Assembly: GCA_946624335.1 (NCBI GenBank)
Contig: CAMOSA010000035.1
Location: 1 to 16,503, forward strand
Length of the DNA stretch: 16,503 nucleotides
Direction: 5' to 3'
DNA from: an uncultured Prevotellaceae bacterium
Lineage (GTDB): Bacteria; Bacteroidota; Bacteroidia; Bacteroidales; Bacteroidaceae
This document shows, in pieces, positions 5,516 through 13,243 of this stretch. A model generated the notes under the pieces. It was not told the DNA's origin. It ran no database searches and saw only the letters and a program-made list of their open reading frames with translations. Position numbers and translations under genes: made by a program. Every line of letters starts with the position of its first letter. Position 1 is the stretch's first letter.

Positions 5516-7708
5516 ATGAAACGACTTATCACCCTCCTCACCTTAGCACTCGTGTGCCTACTTGCCACCGCACAAGGAATGTCCAATCCGGTGAAAGCCA
5601 CAGCCGAGCAGCGACCCGTCAGCGGCCACCCTGACATGATCGACCTCATATTCCACTTCATCATCGACGACGGATGGCACCTCTATGGGCCCGACAACGA
5701 CGGTGGACCCACACCCATGACCCTCAACTTCGAGACCCTTCAGGGCGCGAAGCCCCAAGGCTCGCTGCGCATCTCCCCTGCACCACAACGCATCATGGAC
5801 GCCATCTTCGAGTGCGAGGTGACCTTTGTTGAGAAGAAAGCCACAGCCACACAACGCCTCAAGCTGACAGGCGGCAAGTGGAAAGCCATCGGCTACCTCA
5901 ACTATGGCGCCTGCAACGACGAGAGCTGTATGCCACCCTCCAACGTAGAGTTCGACTTCAAGGGCGAAATGACAGAAAACGCCCCCGCCTCTACTCAAGA
6001 CGCACAGCTGCCATCCGACAAGAAACCCGACACCCCCGCGAAGAACCCTCCGCTCGGCTCTGCCGCTTCGCTCAGCGAAGAACCCTCAACGCTCAACCCT
6101 CAACCCTCAACGCTCAACCCTCAACCCTCACCAGACCCCCTCTCCGCTCCCCCTTCTGGGGAGGACGGTCACCTGTCAAGTAAAGAAGGCAAAATGCAAA
6201 ACATACCGTACTCCCCAGAAGGGGGAGCGGAGAGGGGGTCTTCCTCAAACCTCTGGACACCTGTCATCGACCAGCTCCAAGACCTCAACGCTGACACCAC
6301 CACACGCTCACGATCCCTCTGGGCCATCTTCCTGCTCGGCATCGCCGGCGGACTCATAGCCCTGCTCACACCCTGCGTGTGGCCCATCATACCGATGACA
6401 GTGAGCTTCTTCCTTAAACGTTCCAAGGATGACAAGAAGAAAGGCATAAAGGATGCCATCCTCTATGGCCTCTCTATCGTCGTTATCTACGTCGGCTTAG
6501 GCCTGCTCGTGACACTCATCTGGGGGCCGTCATCGCTCAACGCCCTCTCCACGAATGCCATCTTCAACCTTTTCCTCTTCGCGTTGCTCGTAGTCTTTGC
6601 AGCCTCGTTTCTCGGAGGCTTCGAGATCACGTTGCCCTCGTCGTGGTCGACGAAGATGGACGAGAAGGCGTCGTCGACAACAGGACTGCTCTCCATCTTC
6701 TTCATGGCACTAACGCTCGTGCTCGTCAGCTTCTCATGCACCGGACCCATCATCGGCCTGCTACTCGTCGACATGGTCACCAGCGGCTCCGTCGTAGCAC
6801 CCACCGTCGGTATGTTCGGCTTCGCACTCGCCCTGGCAGCACCCTTCACCCTCTTCGCCATGTTCCCCACATGGCTCAAGTCGGCGCCCAAGAGCGGCAA
6901 CTGGATGAACGTCATCAAGGTCGTGCTCGGACTCGTCGAGCTGGCCTTCGCCCTCAAGTTTCTCAGCGTAGCCGACCTCGCCTACGGATGGCGCTTGCTC
7001 GACCGCGAGACCTTCCTCTGCCTGTGGATCCTCATCTTCGCCCTCATGGGCTTCTACCTCCTCGGCTGGATCCGTCTGCCGCACGACGAGGACGAGTACG
7101 ACGATGATGGTAACGTCGTGGCACGTCCTAAGATAGGTGTCACGCGCTTCCTCTCCGCCCTCTGTGTGCTCGCCTTCGCCCTGTATATGGTGCCCGGCCT
7201 GTGGGGTGCGCCGTGCAAAGCCGTCAGCGCCTTTGCCCCGCCCATGTGGACGCAGGACTTCAACCTCAACGCCAACACCGTCGAGGCCGTCTATACCGAC
7301 TTCGAGCAAGGCATGGCCGCCGCACAGCGGGCCCACAAGCCCGTCATGCTCGACTTCACCGGCTACGGATGCGTCAACTGCCGCAAGATGGAGGCTGCAG
7401 TATGGACCGACACACGCGTACGACAAATCATGACCGACGACTACATCCTCGTCAGCCTATACGTCGATGACAAGACACCACTACCCGAGACCATCACCGT
7501 CAACGAACCCGACGGTACAACCCGTCGCCTGCGAACCGTAGGCGACAAGTGGAGCTACCTGCAACGCTACAAGTTCGGAGCCCAGACACAGCCATTCTAC
7601 GTGCTACTCGACAACCAAGCACGACCCCTGGCAGCGCCCTACAGCTTCAACGAGGACATCGACGCATACGTCCAATGGCTCAAGAGCGGACTGCAGCGGT
7701 TCCGATGA
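5516..7708 (+). CDS. dsbD: Thiol:disulfide interchange protein DsbD, with a repeat-encoded linker
   Basis: DsbD moves electrons from cytoplasmic thioredoxin across the inner membrane to periplasmic thiol proteins. All three modules are present in 730 residues. After a signal peptide (about 1-20) comes a periplasmic N-terminal domain with the pair Cys133-NDES-Cys138. A polytopic membrane domain carries Cys287 in LLTPCVWPIIP and Cys408 in SFSCTGPIIG. The C-terminal thioredoxin-like domain has CVNC at 619-622. The ATG at 5516 lies just before the hydrophobic signal segment; an upstream in-frame TTG at 5468 overlaps the promoter and is rejected. Residues about 176-243, between the first two modules, are low-complexity and are encoded by a hairpin/heptamer repeat and a perfect 31-bp inverted repeat, which would account for the protein being longer than I expect for relatives. 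The protease gene follows after 67 nt. Confidence 0.95.
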   Translation: MKRLITLLTLALVCLLATAQGMSNPVKATAEQRPVSGHPDMIDLIFHFIIDDGWHLYGPDNDGGPTPMTLNFETLQGAKPQGSLRISPAPQRIMDAIFECEVTFVEKKATATQRLKLTGGKWKAIGYLNYGACNDESCMPPSNVEFDFKGEMTENAPASTQDAQLPSDKKPDTPAKNPPLGSAASLSEEPSTLNPQPSTLNPQPSPDPLSAPPSGEDGHLSSKEGKMQNIPYSPEGGAERGSSSNLWTPVIDQLQDLNADTTTRSRSLWAIFLLGIAGGLIALLTPCVWPIIPMTVSFFLKRSKDDKKKGIKDAILYGLSIVVIYVGLGLLVTLIWGPSSLNALSTNAIFNLFLFALLVVFAASFLGGFEITLPSSWSTKMDEKASSTTGLLSIFFMALTLVLVSFSCTGPIIGLLLVDMVTSGSVVAPTVGMFGFALALAAPFTLFAMFPTWLKSAPKSGNWMNVIKVVLGLVELAFALKFLSVADLAYGWRLLDRETFLCLWILIFALMGFYLLGWIRLPHDEDEYDDDGNVVARPKIGVTRFLSALCVLAFALYMVPGLWGAPCKAVSAFAPPMWTQDFNLNANTVEAVYTDFEQGMAAAQRAHKPVMLDFTGYGCVNCRKMEAAVWTDTRVRQIMTDDYILVSLYVDDKTPLPETITVNEPDGTTRRLRTVGDKWSYLQRYKFGAQTQPFYVLLDNQARPLAAPYSFNEDIDAYVQWLKSGLQRFR
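6038..6130 (+). repeat. Hairpin-plus-heptamer repeat element, copy 2, inside dsbD
   Basis: Two adjacent hairpins, CGGC-TCT-GCCG (6055-6065) and CTTCGC-TCA-GCGAAG (6066-6080), are followed by AACCC and seven TCAACCC/TCAACGC units to 6130. The word GCGAAGAACCCTC occurs twice, at 6038-6050 and 6075-6087. The element is in frame in dsbD; because 7 is not a multiple of 3, the protein repeats every 21 nt as STLNPQP. Confidence 0.9.
6133..6241. repeat. Perfect 31-bp inverted repeat inside dsbD
   Basis: Bases 6133-6163 are the exact reverse complement of 6211-6241, with a 47-nt loop at 6164-6210. Each arm begins with AGACCCCCTCTCCGCTCCCC in its own orientation and ends in TTCTGGGGAG. It directly abuts the heptamer repeat and encodes Pro/Ser/Gly-rich linker of DsbD without breaking the frame. 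The arrangement resembles a small non-autonomous mobile or palindromic repeat unit; no target duplication was identified. Confidence 0.95.
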
Positions 7709-7775
7709 CGCGCACACACCACCACAACCTGACAAACTCATCAATCTGAACAAATCCTATAAAACCTAAACTCCT

Positions 7776-10700
7776 ATGAACAAACTTCGACGCAACCTGA
7801 CAGTCGCCACCCTGACCATAGCCATGACCGCCATGGCTCAGCCTGGCCAATGGGATCGCGTAAAGTATCCCGACCTACCATCACCCCACCCGACGGTTGA
7901 CCGCGTTGCCGCACAACGGCTGATCAAACGAATGAAGCAGAGCATCGCTGCAGGACATGTACGCCCTGACCATGTCAACAATGCCCTGCTCCCCTCATTT
8001 CCCCCTATCATCAATCAGTCCGGCGGTTCGTGCGGCGCCGCATCAAGCATCTACTACCAGTTCACCCACCAGATCAATACCGCACGCTTCGTAGCAGCCG
8101 ACACCGACGAACGACGTTACGCCACACATTTTCCGTGGATGCTCAACACCAATAGCCCGAACGGAACCGGCTACGACCGTCTTGGAAAAGACGTAGGCAT
8201 AGCCAGCTGCGCAACATACGGAGGAACCACTTACAGCCGAATCTACGGACGATCCTCACAGGACGATCAGGACGATGACTGCGGCTGGATGCAAGGCTAC
8301 GACCGGTGGTTTGCAACGATGCACAACCGCATCGCCTCAGGCAACAGCTTCCCCTTCAACTGTGGTACCGAGGAGGGACGAGAAATCGTCAAGAACTATC
8401 TGTGGAACCGCTGTGGCGACGAGAGCTATGCCGGCGGAGGCATCTGCGGCATCGGAGTGGCGGCCGGACCGTTCGAGGGCATCATACCCAAGACGGCGGC
8501 CAACGACGCGGCGGGCGTGACAGGTATGAAATACATTACCGACTGGAATGAGACCTATAATCACGCCATGACGATTGTCGGCTACGATGACCGTGTCGAG
8601 GTAGACCTCGACGGTAATGGGGTCGTCGGAGAGGAGCGTAATGCCGACGGCGACAATGAAGTCGGAGCATGGATCATCTGCAACTCGTGGGGCGACGGCT
8701 ATGCCAACAACGGCTTCATCTATTGCCCCTACGAACGATCAAACTCCGTCAAGGGATGGCCTAAGTCCAACAGCTTCACGCCTGGCTACTATGAGGTGAT
8801 GCGCGACTATCGCCCGATACGAACGCTACGCGTAAAGATGGACTACAGCCGGCGTTCTGAGATGGCGCTTTACGTCGGCGCTGCCCAGGACCTCAACGCC
8901 ACGGCGCCTGAGAAATCCATCTCTTTGACACACTTCGAATATTGCGGCGACGGCAATAAGGGACAGACGCGACCGGCACCCGAGATACCCATGCTCGGAC
9001 GATGGGCCGACGGTGAGCTGCACACCGAGCCCATGGAGTTCGGCTACGACCTGACGGCGCTCACCAAGGATTTCGACCATACACGTCCGCTGAAGTATTT
9101 CTTCTGGGTGGAGACACGGGCATGGGGCGAAGGCGAAGGGCACATCTACGAAGCCAGCATCATCGATTATACCTTCGACCGCAACGGCGTCGAAGTCGCT
9201 TTCCCCATTACTGAGCCCGTGGCCGTGCCCAGCGCAGGAGCCAAGACGGAGATCACGGCCGTCGTCAGCGGAGAAGCGGTGCCGGAACCACGCAACCTGC
9301 TGTCGGAAGGCACGTCAATATCCTGGGAAGCGCCGGCCGGAAGTCGACATGAGCCCACCAGCTATAAGGTCTATCGTAACGGCTCGCTCTACGGCTCGGC
9401 ATCCTCGACGACTGCTGCTGTCGACGCCGGCGGATGCTACACCGTCACGGCCATATACCACGTCAACGGCTATGACATCGAGAGCAAACCGTCGTCGCCC
9501 GTGGCCGTCACAAGCCAGACGGCTGACGACACAGGCAACGACATCATGTTCGTCGACAAAGGCAAGATTGTCATTCCCAATCTTATCAAGGAGTCCATCA
9601 CCAGCTTCACGCTGGAGTTCTGGACCTATCTCGCTGCTACATCGACCGGCGAGAGCTGCGGATTCCGTATGCGCGCCGACACGACCACTTATTTCTTCAA
9701 GATCATCAACAACGGCTACTTCGAGCTCGGCAACGACGGAGGTTCATACACACGATCCAGCACACGTCTCGTCGGCGGGCGGCTCTATCATATCGCCATC
9801 GTCAACGAGGAACTGGAGACACGCGTGTATGTCAACGGACGACGCGTCGTCAAGTGGTCCAACCGCTACAACCACCACGGCATCAAGGGACCTGCCAGCC
9901 TGACATTCGGCGTCACCGAGGGCACGACGACCAACTACAAGCAGGTCTACGATGCACCATGGCGTGGATATCTCGACGAGATACGTTTCTGGGACTGCGC
10001 ACGCACCGAACAGCAAATCAAGGACGCCTATCAGATGGACATCGCACACCCGATGATTTATGACGACCTGCTGCACTATTATAATATGAGCACGCGCGTC
10101 GAGGATGGCACCACCTTCCTCGTCGACGGCAAAGGCGTCAGCGACGCAGAGCTCAGTCGGGCGGATGCTTTCTCCTTTGAGCACAAGGTCTTGGGCGATG
10201 AGAAGAACCCGCTGAAGAGCGACACCTACGCCGACTTCTCCTGTGCCGACGTCGTCACCCTTGGCAAGCCCTTCGCCATCACCAACCTCAGCGCTCTTAA
10301 CACCGCCCGATGGCAATGGCAGTTCACAGGCACCGACGTCGATCGTCTCGAAGGTACCGTAAGTCCTGTCGTCGTGTTCAATCAGGCTGGGCCGCAGACA
10401 GTCACCCTGACGACGACCAACGCCTATGGCGAGACAGCCGAGAAGACGGCGACAGTCAACGTTCAGCCTGCCGTCCTTCCCGACGTAGACTTCACCGTAC
10501 CTGAGGGGGACATCAGCGCCGGACAGCACATCACCTTCGTCAACACATCGACGCCCATCGAGGCGGCAACCTACGAATGGGACATCGAAGGCGCAGAGAA
10601 CCCCGTCGTCAAGAGCGTCAACGCGGCAGCCACATTCACTGAGAACGGCGAATACACCGTCCGCCTGACAGCCTACAACAGCGAGGGCAACCGATCGGTC

Positions 10701-12431
10701 ACCAAGACCGTAAGCGTCGGCGCCGTGGCGCCCGAGGCAGCATTCAGCATCAACGACAACATCATCCTCAAAGGGCAGCAGGTGGAACTCGTCGACGAGT
10801 CCAAGTTCTCCCCAAGCCAGTGGACGTGGGATCTGGCCAACAACCTCGAGATCTATCGCATAGAGGGTCAGGACAGGACCGTGACCCTCAACGTGCCTGG
10901 CGTATATGACGTGACACTCACCGCCGTCAACGCCAAGGGGGCGGACCGGCTCACACGCAAGAGGGCGGTCGTCGTCTGCAATGCCGACGGCAAGCATGGA
11001 CTGCATCTCGACGGCATCGACGACCAGGTGACAGCGCCGTCACCCTTCGGCGACGAAGCGGCCAAGGCGTTCACCGTCGATTGGTGGATGTTCCCGGGAC
11101 GGATCACCGACAACGGATTCCATATCGGCGACAACGCCTCGACGATGCAAATCGGTGTGAAGCCCACAGGTGAGCTGTCGCTGGACATCAACGGCAAGAA
11201 CGTCACCAGCGAGCGCGGCGGTGTCATCTTCGACGAATGGCATCACTACGCCGTCACCTTCAGGGCCGGAACGGTCAACTTCTACCGTGATGCCCAGCTG
11301 CTCAGCAGCGCCAGGCTCAGTGGCGCATCGTCCCTACCCGTGCTCCAGCAGTTCACCATAGGCGGAAGCGAGAGGCCTTTCAACGGTATCATCGACGAGC
11401 TGCGCGTGTGGAGCTCCGTCATCACAACGGCCAACATGCTGGCCACGGCTGATGCGCCCGTCGAGCGGCCCGACGAGAACACCGACCTGCTGCTCTACTA
11501 CGACTTCAATCAGGACGGCGGAGACGTCATCGACCGCTCCGGTCACGGACGGACAGGAGCACGGTCCAACTTCGGGCCCGACGGCGATGCATGGGAGAAC
11601 TCTCTCGGCATCTTCTGCCTCAACCCCAACGGCAGCGACAACGATGTAGCCGCCAGATTCCTGAAGAACTACAGGCATCCCTTCCGCACAGCACCGGGAA
11701 CCGTGAATCCGGCTAACAGCGCCCGATACCTCAAACTGCTGATGAACGACTCATCGTCGCCGTGGAAGCAGAAAGGCAACGTCAAGAACGGAAATATCCT
11801 CACCGAATGGCACGTCGACAAAGAGAAGAACAACTACCTCACACTCGAAGATTCCTACTCCGGCTTCGAGCCAGTCATCCGAGACCTCATGATCTATCAG
11901 ACCGTCGAACTGCCCGCCGGAGAGTACACCTTCATCGCCGACCGCGACGGAGACACCTACTATTACAATTGGCTCACCGAGGGCACCTACGTCGCGGCAG
12001 CGGCAGGCGATGAGCTGCCCGTGACTGACGACCTCCCCAGCAACGCCTTGGCGTGGACAAGGCTGTCTGAGAATAACGCCGTCACCTTCATGATCGACGA
12101 GCCAACCACCGTCAGCCTCGGACTGATTGCCAATATGAGCGACAAGAAGTGCGTCGCCGTGGGCAGGTTCATACTGAAGCAACGACGCCTCATCATGGGC
12201 GACGGAGGCGAGATAGTAGGCATAAAAGTGCCTATGCTCACAGCCGAACAGACACTCGAGGCCGCGGGTGGTATCGGCGTCATCAACATCCGCGTGAACA
12301 AACCGCAGACCGTAGCCGTCACAGACCTATCTGGCAAACTCATCTTCCGGGATTGGCTCGACTTCGATGCACGCATACCCGTCAAGCGAGGCGTATACAT
12401 CGTCAACAAACAGAAAGTTCTCGTGAAATAA
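7776..12431 (+). CDS. Large secreted papain-like cysteine protease with FN3, LamG and PKD domains and a T9SS-type C-terminus
   Basis: This 1551-residue protein starts with a signal peptide (cleavage near AMA-Gln22). Residues about 75-335 form a papain-fold catalytic domain: Gln81 and Cys86 in NQSGGSCGAAS, His263 in YNHAMTIVGYDD, and Asn303 in CNSWGDGY. Between His and Asn lies an EF-hand-like loop starting DLDGNGVVGEE (277-287). A beta-rich segment (345-470) precedes an FN3-like domain (about 503-579), a LamG-type jelly roll (589-755), three PKD-like domains (823-897, 903-983, 987-1069), a second LamG (1072-1240) and an unassigned beta domain (1289-1472). The last 68 residues end GVYIVNKQKVLVK, as in type A T9SS sorting domains, implying export to the surface or medium. 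About 16 cysteines are present. No -7 box lies in the 67-nt gap after dsbD, so co-transcription is likely. Protease activity is inferred from motifs; the substrate is unknown. Confidence 0.9.
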   Translation: MNKLRRNLTVATLTIAMTAMAQPGQWDRVKYPDLPSPHPTVDRVAAQRLIKRMKQSIAAGHVRPDHVNNALLPSFPPIINQSGGSCGAASSIYYQFTHQINTARFVAADTDERRYATHFPWMLNTNSPNGTGYDRLGKDVGIASCATYGGTTYSRIYGRSSQDDQDDDCGWMQGYDRWFATMHNRIASGNSFPFNCGTEEGREIVKNYLWNRCGDESYAGGGICGIGVAAGPFEGIIPKTAANDAAGVTGMKYITDWNETYNHAMTIVGYDDRVEVDLDGNGVVGEERNADGDNEVGAWIICNSWGDGYANNGFIYCPYERSNSVKGWPKSNSFTPGYYEVMRDYRPIRTLRVKMDYSRRSEMALYVGAAQDLNATAPEKSISLTHFEYCGDGNKGQTRPAPEIPMLGRWADGELHTEPMEFGYDLTALTKDFDHTRPLKYFFWVETRAWGEGEGHIYEASIIDYTFDRNGVEVAFPITEPVAVPSAGAKTEITAVVSGEAVPEPRNLLSEGTSISWEAPAGSRHEPTSYKVYRNGSLYGSASSTTAAVDAGGCYTVTAIYHVNGYDIESKPSSPVAVTSQTADDTGNDIMFVDKGKIVIPNLIKESITSFTLEFWTYLAATSTGESCGFRMRADTTTYFFKIINNGYFELGNDGGSYTRSSTRLVGGRLYHIAIVNEELETRVYVNGRRVVKWSNRYNHHGIKGPASLTFGVTEGTTTNYKQVYDAPWRGYLDEIRFWDCARTEQQIKDAYQMDIAHPMIYDDLLHYYNMSTRVEDGTTFLVDGKGVSDAELSRADAFSFEHKVLGDEKNPLKSDTYADFSCADVVTLGKPFAITNLSALNTARWQWQFTGTDVDRLEGTVSPVVVFNQAGPQTVTLTTTNAYGETAEKTATVNVQPAVLPDVDFTVPEGDISAGQHITFVNTSTPIEAATYEWDIEGAENPVVKSVNAAATFTENGEYTVRLTAYNSEGNRSVTKTVSVGAVAPEAAFSINDNIILKGQQVELVDESKFSPSQWTWDLANNLEIYRIEGQDRTVTLNVPGVYDVTLTAVNAKGADRLTRKRAVVVCNADGKHGLHLDGIDDQVTAPSPFGDEAAKAFTVDWWMFPGRITDNGFHIGDNASTMQIGVKPTGELSLDINGKNVTSERGGVIFDEWHHYAVTFRAGTVNFYRDAQLLSSARLSGASSLPVLQQFTIGGSERPFNGIIDELRVWSSVITTANMLATADAPVERPDENTDLLLYYDFNQDGGDVIDRSGHGRTGARSNFGPDGDAWENSLGIFCLNPNGSDNDVAARFLKNYRHPFRTAPGTVNPANSARYLKLLMNDSSSPWKQKGNVKNGNILTEWHVDKEKNNYLTLEDSYSGFEPVIRDLMIYQTVELPAGEYTFIADRDGDTYYYNWLTEGTYVAAAAGDELPVTDDLPSNALAWTRLSENNAVTFMIDEPTTVSLGLIANMSDKKCVAVGRFILKQRRLIMGDGGEIVGIKVPMLTAEQTLEAAGGIGVINIRVNKPQTVAVTDLSGKLIFRDWLDFDARIPVKRGVYIVNKQKVLVK

Positions 12432-12510
12432 TATACTACGACCGCTTAAAAATGTAGGAAAAATCGCGTGAGCTGGACAGCGCCATGGGCAGGCTCCATT
12501 TTATGCGATT

Positions 12511-12620
12511 TGCAAAAATAGCCTTCACCTTTCACCTTGGCTTTTAATCAAAAGAATATCAATGCGTTCCGCGGTGAACCTTTATCCCGCAAAGTTTCAC
12601 TGAGCTTCACCCCACAAGAG
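12511..12620 (+). repeat. Left arm of a long imperfect inverted repeat
   Basis: This arm aligns with the reverse complement of 12752-12863. Two blocks are nearly identical: an outer one (AAAATA, then CTTCACCTTTCACC, then TGGCT) and an inner one (GCGGTGAACCTTTAT, then AAGTTTCAC, then AGCTTCACCCCACA). About 26 diverged bases separate them in both arms at almost equal length. An extra 8-bp pair, CAAGAGTC (12615-12622) with GACTCTTG (12646-12653), lies at its inner edge. Confidence 0.85.
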
Positions 12621-12751
12621 TCCACGAAGGAATTCACGGCATACAGACTCTTGCTAACTGACAAATGGGCATAGGAAATAGCACACAAGGCGTCAGAACG
12701 GATGCGCTTTCCCACAAAGTCGGGGATCACGGTGACATCAGCATCTTACCC

Positions 12752-12863
12752 TCTGTCTGTGGGGTGAAGCTTGGTGAAACTTCACTACATAAAGGTTCAC
12801 CGCAGAACCTTCTCATTTTCCATACGTTATACAGCCAGGTGAAAGGTGAAGCTTATTTTCGAT
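12752..12863 (-). repeat. Right arm of the long imperfect inverted repeat
   Basis: In reverse complement this arm matches 12511-12620 over both the outer and inner blocks, including GCGGTGAACCTTTAT and AGCTTCACCCCACA. The roughly 130 bp between the arms (12621-12751) hold no convincing gene. The diverged middle of this arm contains CCATACGTT, a word also in the core of the nearby 22-bp array. Confidence 0.85.
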
Positions 12864-12902
12864 ATTTTCTATTTTTTGCCAAAATACATATAGACGCGGG
12901 GC

Positions 12903-13047
12903 CTCATACGTCTATTCATTCACACCCCTACGACCATACGTTCATACCCCTACGACCATACGTTCATTCCCCTACGACCATACGTTCATTCCCCTACGAC
13001 CATACGTACACACCCCTACGACCATACGTTCATACCCCTACGACCAT
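12903..13047 (+). repeat. 22-bp tandem repeat array
   Basis: Five full 22-bp units begin at 12925, 12947, 12969, 12991 and 13013, sharing the core CCCCTACGACCATACGT and differing only in the last five bases; a sixth unit is cut after 13 bases at 13047. The preceding 22 bases (12903-12924) match at about 15 positions and look like a decayed unit. There are no spacers, so it is not a CRISPR array. The unit is not a multiple of 3, and any encoded protein would repeat every 66 nt. Confidence 0.95.
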
Positions 13048-13163
13048 GCCGAATCCCTTAAGCCTGTTTGCGTCCACACCCAAGGCAACTTGACAAAGTC
13101 AACCAGCTGACTTATTGAGTCTACTTGAAATCGTATCCGGTCCAGCATGCGTAATTGAAAACG

Positions 13164-13210
13164 GAGACACGCATTAGTGAACGAAACGTGTCACCAATGC
13201 GTGTCTCTTT
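13164..13210. terminator. Long hairpin, probable bidirectional terminator
   Basis: GAGACACGCATT (13164-13175) pairs perfectly with AATGCGTGTCTC (13196-13207); after one mismatch GTGA pairs with TCAC (13177-13180 and 13191-13194), leaving a 10-nt loop. The plus side is followed by TTT. On the minus strand the stem is followed, after CG, by TTTTCAATT. It sits between the convergent protease and PD40 genes, 34 nt past the PD40 stop, and best suits termination of the latter. Confidence 0.8.
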
Positions 13211-13243
13211 ACCGAGGCTTGAACTGATGTCTGAGGCCTTGCC

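Noticed and set aside
9744..11006. 420-codon minus-strand open frame opposite the protease gene
   Set aside because: Antisense shadow produced by high-GC codon bias; the plus strand encodes clear LamG and PKD domains.
12461..12511. AAATCGC/GCGATTT inverted repeat as the protease terminator
   Set aside because: Only a 7-bp stem with a 37-nt loop and no T tract after it; not convincing as an intrinsic terminator.
12903..13047. Possible CRISPR array
   Set aside because: Repeats are directly adjacent with no unique spacers, and no cas gene is present.
12665..13093. 142-codon open frame across the inverted repeat and 22-bp array
   Set aside because: Its C-terminal half is only the translated 22-bp tandem repeat (His/Pro/Tyr/Thr pattern every 22 residues), its N-terminal part lies in the inverted-repeat unit, and there is no promoter box or family resemblance.
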